Shown here: positions 17,287 through 25,282 of the stretch, piece after piece
Layout of the letters: each line of letters begins with the position of its first letter
Position numbering within the stretch: position 1 is the stretch's first letter
Source of the DNA: Streptoverticillium olivoreticuli subsp. olivoreticuli
Lineage (GTDB): Bacteria > Actinomycetota > Actinomycetes > Streptomycetales > Streptomycetaceae
Direction of reading: 5' to 3'
DNA length: 64,000 nt
Assembly (NCBI RefSeq): GCF_003391135.1
Contig: NZ_CP031455.1
Coordinates: 4,495,001 to 4,559,000 of the forward strand
The notes under the pieces: generated by a model
Seen by the model: only the letters and a program-made list of their open reading frames with translations
What the model was told of the DNA's origin: nothing
The model's database searches: none
Position numbers and translations under genes: made by a program

Positions 17287-18783
17287 ATGCACCGACGCGA
17301 ACTGCTGAAGATCACCGCGGGAGCCGCGGGCGCGCTCACGCTCGACGGCGTGACGTTCGCCCACGCCGACGCGCGTACCGACGGCGAGGAGTCCCGCACG
17401 GTCACCGGCCGCCTGCCGACGGGCGCGCCGGACTATGTGTACCTCCCCGTGGAGGTGCCGCACGGGGTCCGCGAGCTGGCGGTGTCCTACGCGTACGACC
17501 GGCCGTCCGTCCCGCCCGGCACCCAGGGCAACGCCTGTGACATCGGCGTCTTCGACGAGCGCGGCACGGAGCTGGGCGGGCGCGGTTTCCGGGGCTGGTC
17601 GGGCGGGGCGCGCACGGAGTTCGCGATCGGCGCCGAGCGGGCCACGCCGGGCTATCTCGCCGGTCCCGTGCGGGCCGGGACCTGGCATGTGGTCCTGGGT
17701 CCGTACACGGTCGCGCCGCAGGGCCTGGCGTACGAGGTGACGGTGACGCTGCGCTACGGGCCGGCCGGGCGGACGCCGGCGCCGGTCCACCCGCCGCAGC
17801 GCGCCAAGGGGCGGGGCCGGGCCTGGTACCGGGGCGACAACCACCTGCACAGCGTCCATTCCGACGGCAAGCGCACCCCGGCCGAGATCGCCGCCGCGGC
17901 GCGCGCCGCCGGGCTGGACTGGATCACGACGACCGAGCACAACACGACGTCCTCGCACGGCGCCTGGGAGGGGCTGTGGGGTGACGACCTGCTGATCCTC
18001 ACCGGCGAGGAGGTCACCACCCGCAACGGCCACGTGGTCGCCCTCGGCACCGACCCCGGCGTCTTCGTCGACTGGCGCTACCGCGCCCGCGACAACGCCT
18101 TCGGCCGCTTCTCGCGCGCGATCCACCGCGCGGGCGGCCTGGTCGTCCCCGCCCATCCGCACGCGACGTGCGTCGGCTGCGGCTGGAAGTTCGGGTTCGC
18201 CGACGCCGACGCGGTGGAGGTGTGGAACGGCCCGTTCACCCCGGACGACGAGGTCACGATCGCGGAGTGGGACAACACGCTCGTCGCCTCCGTACGCCAC
18301 GGAAGACCCTGGCTGCCCGCGATGGGCAACAGCGACGCCCACCGCGAACCCCAGGTCGTGGGCCTCCCCCAGACGGTCGTCCTCGCCGACAACCTGTCCC
18401 GCCCCGCGCTGCTTGAGGCGATCCGCTCGGGGCGCAGCTGGATCGCGGAATCCTCGGCGGTACGGCTGTCGTTCACGGCGACGGGCGGCCGCGGGGCCCA
18501 CGCGGGCATCGGCGAACGGCTGGGCGTGGACGGCGGTACGGAGGTGACGGTGCGGCTGGAGGTGGCGGGGGTGACGGGCTGCACGGCGTCGTTCGTGACG
18601 GATCAGGGGCAGTTGTTCAGCACCCCCGTCCCGGCGGACGGCCGCGTGGAATGGCGGACGACGCCGTCGTACGCGGCGTACGTACGGGCGGAGGTCCGGC
18701 ATCCGGCCGGGGACGGCGGGGCGTCGGGGCTTCCGGGGGCGATGGCGGCGATGACGAACCCGATTTTCCTGGGACGGGAGTAG
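17287..18783 (+). CDS. Exported PHP-domain metallohydrolase (CehA/McbA-like)
   Basis: A 498-residue protein. The N-terminus (MHRRELLKITAGAAGAL) is a short Tat-like signal. A beta-rich domain (about 45-165) precedes a PHP phosphoesterase domain with its metal ligands visible: GDNHLHSVHSDG, TTTEHN, VPAHPHA and GNSDAH. CehA/McbA-family members hydrolyse phosphoesters or carbamate esters outside or near the membrane. GGAGG lies five bases before the ATG. The promoter region is shared with the divergent LLM gene (267 bp). The substrate is unknown. Confidence 0.9.
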   Translation: MHRRELLKITAGAAGALTLDGVTFAHADARTDGEESRTVTGRLPTGAPDYVYLPVEVPHGVRELAVSYAYDRPSVPPGTQGNACDIGVFDERGTELGGRGFRGWSGGARTEFAIGAERATPGYLAGPVRAGTWHVVLGPYTVAPQGLAYEVTVTLRYGPAGRTPAPVHPPQRAKGRGRAWYRGDNHLHSVHSDGKRTPAEIAAAARAAGLDWITTTEHNTTSSHGAWEGLWGDDLLILTGEEVTTRNGHVVALGTDPGVFVDWRYRARDNAFGRFSRAIHRAGGLVVPAHPHATCVGCGWKFGFADADAVEVWNGPFTPDDEVTIAEWDNTLVASVRHGRPWLPAMGNSDAHREPQVVGLPQTVVLADNLSRPALLEAIRSGRSWIAESSAVRLSFTATGGRGAHAGIGERLGVDGGTEVTVRLEVAGVTGCTASFVTDQGQLFSTPVPADGRVEWRTTPSYAAYVRAEVRHPAGDGGASGLPGAMAAMTNPIFLGRE

Positions 18784-18944
18784 GGGCGGGTCCGGCGGGC
18801 CGGATGCGGCTAGGAGGGGGACCCTTACGGGGCGTTGCGGGGGCTTGAGCACCGTCGACCCCCGAAGATTGGGGCGCGACGCCCGATATGCGCTTTCCCG
18901 GTCGGGTGCGCGGCTGGATCACCCTTCACGAAAAGAGACGTCTC

Positions 18945-19181
18945 ATGCGTGCTCGTATCCGTAGGACTGTCACCGCAGGCGCCCTGGCTGCCGCAGTGGT
19001 GCTCGGGGGCGCCGGTGCCGCGCTCGCCCACGACGGCTCCGCGGCCAGGACCGAGGGGGTGACCGGGATGCTCTCGGGCGAGAGCCTCCAACTCCTCAGC
19101 AGCGCGCCCCGCCTGTGCGAGAGCAACCTCGACGCCGCCGCCCGCTTCCACTCCGCGGCCGCGAGCTGCGTGGAGACCTGA
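18945..19181 (+). CDS. Small secreted protein
   Basis: A 78-residue protein with a clear Sec signal peptide (RRTVTAGALAAAVVLGGAGA, cleavage probably after ALA-H near residue 29). The mature part of about 50 residues has two Cys that could pair. No family is recognised. The ATG was chosen because the signal's arginines follow directly; the ribosome-binding site (GAAAAGAGA) is weak. A strong hairpin follows 24 bp after the stop, which suggests a monocistronic unit. Confidence 0.7.
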   Translation: MRARIRRTVTAGALAAAVVLGGAGAALAHDGSAARTEGVTGMLSGESLQLLSSAPRLCESNLDAAARFHSAAASCVET

Positions 19182-19204
19182 GGCACGGCCGTAAGCGGGA
19201 CCCG

Positions 19205-19235
19205 GGGCACGGCCGAGGACGCTTCGGCCGTGCCC
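19205..19235 (+). terminator. Hairpin terminator after the small secreted gene
   Basis: Perfect 11-bp arms GGGCACGGCCG and CGGCCGTGCCC around nine bases, 24 bp downstream of the stop codon at 19181. Confidence 0.65.
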
Positions 19236-19639
19236 TTCCCTGTGCGGGCGAACGGGCCGTCGCGACGGCCGACTTCACTCCATACGGCCGCGGCGTCCCC
19301 TATCGAAGGAATCCGCTTACCCCTTCGAGTGACGCGCGTTTCTCGGATCATCCGAATGGTGAAGAACCGACGAGAACGCGAATCTCCCACACCGCCGGAC
19401 CCCACACGCCGCCCCCGCCCGGACTCTCCAGCCGCGAGCCCGGTCAGGGGCGGCCCCGTGCCTTTGACCCCAGGTGTGACGGGCCGCCGGTGGGGGTGGC
19501 CCCCATCGAGAGCGGGGGGACAGCCGTAGTGAGTGGGGAAGCCGCTCCGTCTAGCGTCTGACGGTGTGACACATACGCGGGACGCGACGCATACGGCACG
19601 TACCCCCGACCGCAACACCCGGCGCCTCAAGGAGACTTC
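19236..19639. other. Intergenic region upstream of the TAP-family peptidase
   Basis: About 400 bp without a supportable gene. The only functional signal is AAGGAG just before the GTG start at 19640. The composition is slightly less GC-rich around 19300-19380, which may be the promoter area, but no clear -35/-10 pair is seen. Confidence 0.4.
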
Positions 19640-21214
19640 GTGATCACACCCACCCCCGTCACGCGACGCGGTGCGGCCGTGGCCCTCGCCCTCGCCGCCT
19701 GTCTGGGCGCGGCCCCCACCGTCACGGCCACGGCGGCCCCCACCGCGCCCGGATCCGGGGCCGGACTCGACCGCTACCACGATCAGCGCCCGGGCTGGGG
19801 CAGTTGCGCCAAGGGCCCGGACGACACCATGGGCCGCGATCTGGACAAGGCCGGCGTGCAGTGCGCGGACGTCACCGTGCCGCTCGACTACGCCGCCCCC
19901 GAGGGCCGTACGATCACGGTCGCGATATCCCGGCTCAAGGCCACCGACACCCGGCACCGCATCGGCTCGATCCTGCTCAACAACGGCGGTCCGGGCGGCA
20001 CCGCCCTCGACTCCCCGCCGGAATTCCGCGCGTGGATGAAGAAGACCGGCCCGCGGTACGACATCGTCGGCTTCGACCCGCGCTTCGTCGGCCGCAGCAC
20101 CCCGCTGGACTGCGGCTGGCCCGTCGGCACCAATCTCTTCTCGGCCGGTCTCAGCCAGGCGAGCTTCGAGCGCCAGGTCGCCCTCCAGAAGGACCTGGCC
20201 GCCAAGTGCCGTGCCACCAACGCCTCCGTGCTGCCCCACGTCAGCACCCGCAACACGGCCCGCGACATGGACGTCATCCGCGGCGCGCTCGGCGAGAAGA
20301 AGATCTCCTACTTCGGCTACTCGTACGGCACCTACCTGGGCACCGTCTACACCCAGATGTTCCCCGGCCGCACCGACCGCGTGGTCCTGGACGGTGCCAT
20401 CGACCCGCGCGAGTACGGTCCCCGGCTACTCCGGGGGGCCGTCGGCGAGAACGAGCGGGCGCTAGCCGACTGGGCCACGTGGGCCGCCGCCCGCGACGAC
20501 ACCTACGGCCTCGGCCGCACCCGCGCGCAGGTCCTCGCCACCATCGATCGCATCATCAGGACATCCGCGCGCGGCCCGCTGACCGTAGGCACCGCGCCGG
20601 AGACCTACCGGCTGGACGACACCCAGGTCCCGTTCGTCCTGCTCGCCGGTGTCGACAGCGACACCGACGCCTCCCGGGCATCCCTCGCCGAGCAGGTCTC
20701 CGTGCTGAACAAGGCCGCGGCAGGGCAGCAGCCGACCCGGCTGTCGCCGCAGTTCGCCGCGATCCTGCGGCTCGGGCTGACCGGCGAGCAGTCGCACCAC
20801 GGCAGCGTGCAGTCCGCGATCATCTGCGGGGACAGGGCGGCCCCACGCGACCCCGAGGTCTACTGGCGCGACATCGAGCGCAGCCGAGCCGCGTACCCGC
20901 GCGTCGGCGCGCTGGCCGACAACATCGGCCCGTGCGCCTTCTGGGACCGCCCCCGCGAGGAGCCCACCGAGGTGAAGCACGACACCAAGGCGCTGATCGT
21001 CTCCGCCACCGGCGACCCGCGCACCCCGCACAAGGGCGCCGTCGCCCTGCACGGCCTGCTCCCGAGCTCCAAGCTGGTCACCCTCGAAGGCGCCAACCGG
21101 CACGCGCTCTACGGCCTCTACGGGAACTCCTGCGTCGACGGCAAGGTCAACCAGTACCTGGCCACGGGCAAGCTGCCCGCCGCCGACCAGACCTGCTCCA
21201 AGCAGGCCGGCTAG
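19640..21214 (+). CDS. Secreted alpha/beta-hydrolase, tripeptidyl aminopeptidase (SlpD/TAP) family
   Basis: A 524-residue exported peptidase. The signal peptide covers about residues 1-33 (VALALAACLGAAPTVTATAA). The alpha/beta-hydrolase core has the oxyanion segment LLNNGGPGG, the nucleophile elbow GYSYG (Ser near residue 230), and a C-terminal TAP-like domain (LIVSATGDPRTPHKGA) supplying Asp and His. Relatives release N-terminal tripeptides and serve in peptide nutrition or in processing of secreted proteins. AAGGAG lies before the GTG start. The 3' end overlaps the convergent DUF4188 gene by four bases. Confidence 0.93.
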   Translation: MITPTPVTRRGAAVALALAACLGAAPTVTATAAPTAPGSGAGLDRYHDQRPGWGSCAKGPDDTMGRDLDKAGVQCADVTVPLDYAAPEGRTITVAISRLKATDTRHRIGSILLNNGGPGGTALDSPPEFRAWMKKTGPRYDIVGFDPRFVGRSTPLDCGWPVGTNLFSAGLSQASFERQVALQKDLAAKCRATNASVLPHVSTRNTARDMDVIRGALGEKKISYFGYSYGTYLGTVYTQMFPGRTDRVVLDGAIDPREYGPRLLRGAVGENERALADWATWAAARDDTYGLGRTRAQVLATIDRIIRTSARGPLTVGTAPETYRLDDTQVPFVLLAGVDSDTDASRASLAEQVSVLNKAAAGQQPTRLSPQFAAILRLGLTGEQSHHGSVQSAIICGDRAAPRDPEVYWRDIERSRAAYPRVGALADNIGPCAFWDRPREEPTEVKHDTKALIVSATGDPRTPHKGAVALHGLLPSSKLVTLEGANRHALYGLYGNSCVDGKVNQYLATGKLPAADQTCSKQAG

Positions 21215-21693
21215 CCCGCGAGCCGATCCGCGGCCCGCTCACCCCGCCGCCCGACCGGCTCGACTCCGTGGGCTTCGCCGAGCCCGGTCGGCGGCATGCC
21301 GGAGTAGATCGCCTCGTACGAGCCCGCCGGCACGATGTACGTCTCGTGCCAGATGCCGACGCTCCCCGCGCCGCTCCGCGCGCGGCGGTTGAACGCCGCC
21401 CAGGCGGGGCGGTGCCGCCGGTCCGGGGCCGACGCGTAGGCGAGCAGCTTCTCGCGCGACTCCCAGTACTGGACGACCATGTACCGGCGGGGCCCGCCCG
21501 TGTTCAGGCTGTATCCCAGCAGCCCGCCGCCCTCCTCGCGCGCCAGCTCCTTGAGCATGCGCGGCATGGCCGTAAGGGTGGGCAGCCAATGGCGCACCGA
21601 CCGCCACCGGTTGATCCGTATCCCGATGAGGAAGACCACCACGTCCCCCTCGGCCGCCGTCGTGACCCGCTCCGCTATCGGTGCCGCACCCAT
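21211..21693 (-). CDS. DUF4188 (monooxygenase-like) protein
   Basis: A 160-residue protein of the DUF4188/antibiotic-biosynthesis-monooxygenase-like group. It contains VVVFLIGIRINRWRSVRHWL and, later, SYEAIYSGMPPTGLG, typical of the family. These small ferredoxin-like-fold proteins are commonly encoded beside MerR or TetR regulators; their reaction is not established. The ATG at 21693 is the first start after the divergent operator region. The MerR regulator and twin dyads directly upstream suggest it is the regulated gene. Confidence 0.85.
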   Translation of the reverse strand: MGAAPIAERVTTAAEGDVVVFLIGIRINRWRSVRHWLPTLTAMPRMLKELAREEGGGLLGYSLNTGGPRRYMVVQYWESREKLLAYASAPDRRHRPAWAAFNRRARSGAGSVGIWHETYIVPAGSYEAIYSGMPPTGLGEAHGVEPVGRRGERAADRLAG

Positions 21694-21715
21694 GCCGCAA
21701 CCCCCGCTCCACTCA

Positions 21716-21759
21716 TTGGATAGCGCCACTATCCATGCTTGGATAGTGCCAGTATCCAA
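21716..21759. promoter_or_regulatory. Twin dyad operator between DUF4188 and MerR genes
   Basis: Two related dyads lie centre-to-centre 23 bp apart: GGATAGCGCCACTATCC (21718-21734) and TTGGATAGTGCCAGTATCCAA (21739-21759, 7-bp perfect arms). They sit in the 82-bp divergent promoter region, 16 bp before the MerR start codon and 22 bp before the DUF4188 start. MerR family regulators bind such dyads in the promoter spacer; two copies fit control of both divergent promoters. Confidence 0.7.
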
Positions 21760-21775
21760 AGGAGGGTGCAAGAGG

Positions 21776-22429
21776 ATGCGACTGGCCGAACTGAGCGAGC
21801 GCAGCGGGGTGTCCACCGCGACGATCAAGTACTACCTGCGGGAGGGGCTGCTCCAGCCCGGCCACCGGGTCACCGCCACCCAGGCCGCGTACGGCGAGGA
21901 GCACCTGCGCCGGCTGCGTCTGGTGCGGGCGCTGATCCAGATCGGCAAGATGCCGGTGGCCGTCGCGCGGGAGGTGATCGCCGCCGCGGAGGACACGTCG
22001 CTGGACCACCACATGCGGCTCGGCGCGGCCACCCGGGCACTGCCGCACGCCCCGGACCCCGCCGAGGACGACGAGGCGACCGGGATCGCACGCCGCTCGG
22101 TGGACGCGCTCCTGGAGCAACTGGGCTGGCCCGGCATCCACGACGAGCCCTCCCCCTCCCTCGGCACACTCGTCGCCTCCGTCGCCGCGCTCGTCCGCCT
22201 CGGCTACCCCTGCGACACCGCGCACCTGCTCCCGTACGGCCGCCTCGCCGCCGAGCTCGCCGTCGCCGACCTGGACACGGTGGAGGAACAGCCCACGACG
22301 GCCGGGCAGATCGAGGCAGCCGTCGCACTGACCGTGCTGCACGAACCGGTACTGCTCAGCCTCCGCAGGCTGGCCCACATCCAGGAGTCGGCCCGGCGGT
22401 TCGAGGGGCGCCGTATTCCGCCCGACTAG
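21776..22429 (+). CDS. MerR-family transcriptional regulator
   Basis: A 217-residue regulator. The N-terminal winged helix contains MRLAELSERSGVSTATIKYY and LREGLLQPGHRVTATQAAYG, followed by the dimerisation helix. The C-terminal 120 residues form an unassigned effector domain without a Cys metal site, so a metal sensor is unlikely. A GGAGGG ribosome-binding site lies nine bases upstream. It is divergent from the DUF4188 gene, with twin dyads between them. The end overlaps the convergent zinc-ribbon gene by four bases. Confidence 0.92.
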   Translation: MRLAELSERSGVSTATIKYYLREGLLQPGHRVTATQAAYGEEHLRRLRLVRALIQIGKMPVAVAREVIAAAEDTSLDHHMRLGAATRALPHAPDPAEDDEATGIARRSVDALLEQLGWPGIHDEPSPSLGTLVASVAALVRLGYPCDTAHLLPYGRLAAELAVADLDTVEEQPTTAGQIEAAVALTVLHEPVLLSLRRLAHIQESARRFEGRRIPPD

Positions 22430-22659
22430 CGCCGCTGCCCGTCGAACCGGGGGCAGACGCAGCCGATCTCCCCGCACACGTGGTGCCTTATCGGATCTCT
22501 CCGGGGAGCCGGGCCGTTGTCGAGCTGCGCCGCGTATTCGACGGGCGGCTCGATGTAGGGAGAGCTCGTCTTGCAGGACGTGCAAGCCCAGCGCCCGAAG
22601 ATTCCCTTGACGGCCCGGCCGCAGCGGGTGCACGTGTGCTCTGTGATCTCGGGGAGCAT
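22426..22659 (-). CDS. Small zinc-ribbon protein
   Basis: A 77-residue Cys-rich protein. CTRC and CTSC pairs separated by ten residues form a rubredoxin-like zinc ribbon (HTCTRCGRAVKGIFG), and a second Cys group (CGEIGCVC) lies near the C-terminus. No named family is recognised. The start was placed at the ATG just before LPEITEHTC; GAGGAG lies about 13 bases upstream and overlaps the end of a vestigial reading frame. A longer N-terminal extension would be composed of non-protein-like sequence. Confidence 0.6.
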   Translation of the reverse strand: MLPEITEHTCTRCGRAVKGIFGRWACTSCKTSSPYIEPPVEYAAQLDNGPAPRRDPIRHHVCGEIGCVCPRFDGQRR

Positions 22660-22669
22660 CTGATGGGCC

Positions 22670-22780
22670 TTACTCCTCGGGGAGTTGCGTGCAGCGCCAA
22701 GCGTAGGCCCCAAGGTTCCGAGGGTGCTCCCAGCGAGCTTCTTTCGCTGCCGCGAGGGAGTCGCGACGGCCGGGTGCGTG
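22670..22780 (-). pseudogene. 3' remnant of an unidentified gene
   Basis: The minus strand reads RRDSLAAAKEARWEHPRNLG and ends at TAA 22670-22672, ten bases before the zinc-ribbon start, with no usable start upstream. Its RDxLAAAKEAR segment matches, at DNA level for about 43 bp, the DUF6415-like gene at 25582-25626. It looks like the surviving tail of an operon partner. Confidence 0.4.
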
Positions 22781-22979
22781 ACCCGCCGGACGGATTGCGC
22801 GGCCGGAGCGGTAGCGCCCCACAGCGCATGTCCCCCACTGTGCGGCATCAGTCTCGTCGATCTACCCTGGAAGCCGACGGGTGTCTGACCACAGGAGCGG
22901 CGCGCGGCCGTTTCGAGGCCGCCGTACCGGCGCTGCATTCCCCCGCACCTCGTGCCTTACTGGACGGGAGAGAACTGTT

Positions 22980-23831
22980 ATGCGCGATTCTTCCGGATGG
23001 CTCAATGGCACCGGCTCGGTCATGTCCCCTACGCTGCCCGGGAGTTCCGGGCCGGGACTGGCGGAGTTGGGGTTCGCGCGATACCACCGCCAAGACGTCC
23101 TGAGCGCGATCGACGGGTTCCGTACCGACTCACCGGACACCGCCTCACTGTTCGATGAGATCAGGCGGTCCTTCGCCGACCTGCCCGCCGACCCCTATGA
23201 CGAGGCGGCCAACAGGTTCCGGCAGTACGGAAGTGCCGTACTTCTCCCGTGGGAGCGCAGCCTGACCTGGCTACCGGCCGACCCCGGGCCGGGGACCGGC
23301 CGGGCCTCGGAGTACTACCAGGGCGACCACAACCCCGAATACGCCGGCATGCGGCGCCACTTCGGCGACATCGCCACGCACGTCCGGGAGAACCCGCTAC
23401 TGCGAAAGATCATCCTGTTCGACGCCGACCGGACCCTGTGGCTGAAGCACTTCGGCAATGTCCCCCTGCGCGTAGGCGTCCATTTCATCAAACTGTCCGT
23501 GGACAACCCGGGCGACGTGGCGGTCCCCTCGCCGGACGTCCTGCACCAGGACGGTGAACCATTCACCTTCGTGCACCTGATCAGCAGGGACAACGTGACC
23601 GGAGGAGTGAACGTCATCGCGCCGCCGCGGTGCGCCGGTCTGCGACCGGAGGAAGTGTCGAGGGGTCTCCTCCAGGCCGAATTCACCCTGGAGGACCCGC
23701 TGGACTCCTTCGCGATACACGACCCACGGGTCAGCCACTACGTCAGCCCGGTGCGCAGGGGCGACCGGCCGCGCAGGGGCGAACGGGATGTTGTACTCGT
23801 CGACTTCACTCCGTATGTGACCCAGATCTGA
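22980..23831 (+). CDS. 2-oxoglutarate/Fe(II)-dependent dioxygenase family protein (PF10014-like)
   Basis: A 283-residue protein resembling the 2OG-Fe dioxygenase family that includes bacterial free-amino-acid hydroxylases such as the isoleucine dioxygenase IDO. Metal ligands are recognisable as HQDG (His-x-Asp) within VLHQDGEPFTFVHLISRDNV, with a distal His in DPRVSHYVSPVRRG. The ATG at 22980 has GGGAG nine bases upstream. The gene stands alone, with no peptide synthetase or transporter near, so a free amino acid or small-molecule substrate is likelier than a carrier-bound one. Only the family is certain. Confidence 0.82.
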   Translation: MRDSSGWLNGTGSVMSPTLPGSSGPGLAELGFARYHRQDVLSAIDGFRTDSPDTASLFDEIRRSFADLPADPYDEAANRFRQYGSAVLLPWERSLTWLPADPGPGTGRASEYYQGDHNPEYAGMRRHFGDIATHVRENPLLRKIILFDADRTLWLKHFGNVPLRVGVHFIKLSVDNPGDVAVPSPDVLHQDGEPFTFVHLISRDNVTGGVNVIAPPRCAGLRPEEVSRGLLQAEFTLEDPLDSFAIHDPRVSHYVSPVRRGDRPRRGERDVVLVDFTPYVTQI

Positions 23832-24129
23832 CCAGGGTTGCCGCGGCGCTCGGGGCAGGGTTGTTTCTCTTGCCCGCACTGATCTCCTTGCTGAAGTCGC
23901 GGGGGAGATCCTCCCGGGGTGCGGCGGTGTCGGGGCACCCCCGGCCGGTGCGGTGCGGCGGGCATCGGCACGGTTCGTACGCCTGCGATCCTGGCGGCAG
24001 GTCGGGGCCGTCAGCGGTTTCACCGAGATCACGGCTGATCAGAAGGGCACCGTTCTTCCCATGTGCGGCGATCGCCCGGGACAGTGCCTGGCGGGCCGCG
24101 CTCGGCGGCGTCACCGGACGGCCGCCCAT
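23806..24129 (-). CDS. Hypothetical small protein (doubtful)
   Basis: An open frame of 107 codons beginning MGGRPVTPPSAARQALSRAI. The first 60 residues look protein-like (IAAHGKNGALLISRDLG) with three Cys in a short stretch; the tail is less so and overlaps the end of the dioxygenase gene. A second frame ending EAPDSEWAAVR (stop at 24111) overlaps its start by 19 bp. The pair may be degenerated operon partners of the adjacent XRE locus. No family is recognised. Confidence 0.3.
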   Translation of the reverse strand: MGGRPVTPPSAARQALSRAIAAHGKNGALLISRDLGETADGPDLPPGSQAYEPCRCPPHRTGRGCPDTAAPREDLPRDFSKEISAGKRNNPAPSAAATLVRSGSHTE

Positions 24130-24271
24130 TCGGAATCGGGTGCCTCGTCAGGGCCGGTCACGTTCCGTGCGTACACGAATCCTCCGGCCGCCTCCACCAC
24201 TCCGGCGAAAGCGAAGTAGGCGTCCCTGCGGTGCGAGATCATCGACCGCCAGGGCGTGAACAGTGCCGCAG

Positions 24272-24450
24272 GCTTTCGATGTTGCGGGCTGTGGCGATCA
24301 AATCCTCTGCCTGGTCGCGGAGCACTTCGACTCATGCCATCCCGCCAGCGCGGCCAGCGCCCGCGCGGTCAGACCGGAATCCTTCCGGATCTCGCGCAGG
24401 CGCTGGCCGAGGGCTTGCCGGGCTTGCCGGACACTGGATGAGGAGGACAT
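24272..24450 (-). pseudogene. Decayed XRE/DUF5753 regulator
   Basis: The first 45 codons encode a normal XRE helix-turn-helix (RQALGQRLREIRKDSGLTAR then ALAALAGWHESKCS). Immediately after KCS the frame is lost, and 15 codons of a downstream part of the same family (DQAEDLIATARNIES) follow in another frame, before similarity ends again at about 24272. This is best explained by two deletions. The start lies seven bases after the DUF6879 stop, so it was the last part of that operon. Confidence 0.7.
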
Positions 24451-24457
24451 GGGGCGA

Positions 24458-24973
24458 TCAGGCCGGCCGGTACTCCGTGTGGGGCACAGCCCTGCCCCAC
24501 ACGGACTCGAACGCCTCAGCACAGAGCTTGACCGTGGCGGAGTCGGTCACCACTTCCTCAGCGGTGAACTGCCCGTCACCACCGAAGTGATTCACCGACA
24601 ACACGGTGTCGTCCAGCAGCCAGAAATCATTGCCCGGCAGGGCAATTCCCGTCGCCAGGCGGCGAGGCAACCAGCGGACCTGTTCACCGGACGCGATGTT
24701 GGCGAACGTGATGTCGTACTCGAACTGGACATAGTCCGATACCGGTTCGCTGATCACCCGCGCCCGGCGCACGTCCACGCCCCGCGCTGTCGTCTCCTGC
24801 ATGAGGGTCAGCCAGGGGCGCCACCACGATGCCCGGTCCGCGGGGTCGTCCCGGCGCCCTGCCTGCCAGGCCAGGAACAGGGGGTCGTCGCGCATATAGC
24901 CATCGCGCATTTCAAGGTGGACGGCGGATCGCTCGCACCGGGAGAGGAGTTCCTCAAGCGTCGGTGCTGCCAC
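24458..24973 (-). CDS. DUF6879 family protein
   Basis: A 171-residue protein of the streptomycete DUF6879 group: it starts LEELLSRCERSAVHLEMRDG, has the WWRPWLTLMQE motif after about 50 residues, and ends in FDSV-like residues with an EYRP tail. Members are regularly encoded between a small acidic protein and an XRE/DUF5753 regulator, as here (the regulator is now broken). Function is unknown; the arrangement suggests part of a regulatory or toxin-antitoxin-like cassette. It overlaps the preceding 74-aa gene by 20 bp. Confidence 0.85.
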   Translation of the reverse strand: MAAPTLEELLSRCERSAVHLEMRDGYMRDDPLFLAWQAGRRDDPADRASWWRPWLTLMQETTARGVDVRRARVISEPVSDYVQFEYDITFANIASGEQVRWLPRRLATGIALPGNDFWLLDDTVLSVNHFGGDGQFTAEEVVTDSATVKLCAEAFESVWGRAVPHTEYRPA

Positions 24974-25178
24974 CGTTCACCTCCGGGAAGAACTGCATCA
25001 TGCGCTTCGGGAACTCGATCACGGTCTCATGCTCGGGAATGTCCATCTGGCGGAGCCGTTCCGCGTCGAGCACCCGCCACCCCTGAAGGATGTAGCTGTC
25101 CGTCCGGTCGTCGTAGTACACCGTCGGCGACTTGCCTTCCGGGCTCTCGGGGTCCTTGCCCAGCTTGTGCAGAGTCAT
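24954..25178 (-). CDS. Small partner protein of DUF6879
   Basis: A 74-residue protein (MTLHKLGKDPESPEGKSPTV) rich in acidic and aromatic residues, of the type found directly before DUF6879 genes. AGGAGG lies seven bases before the ATG. The 20-bp overlap with DUF6879 implies translational coupling. No enzymatic motif is seen. Confidence 0.75.
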   Translation of the reverse strand: MTLHKLGKDPESPEGKSPTVYYDDRTDSYILQGWRVLDAERLRQMDIPEHETVIEFPKRMMQFFPEVNGGSTDA

Positions 25179-25282
25179 GCCCTGCCTCCTGTGCGTGGAG
25201 TGGCGATGTCCGTGACGAGCTTGCATCGGCGCTGCCCGGCCCCGCGACCGACTTGCGCGAACTTGCGCGCCTCCATCAAGAC

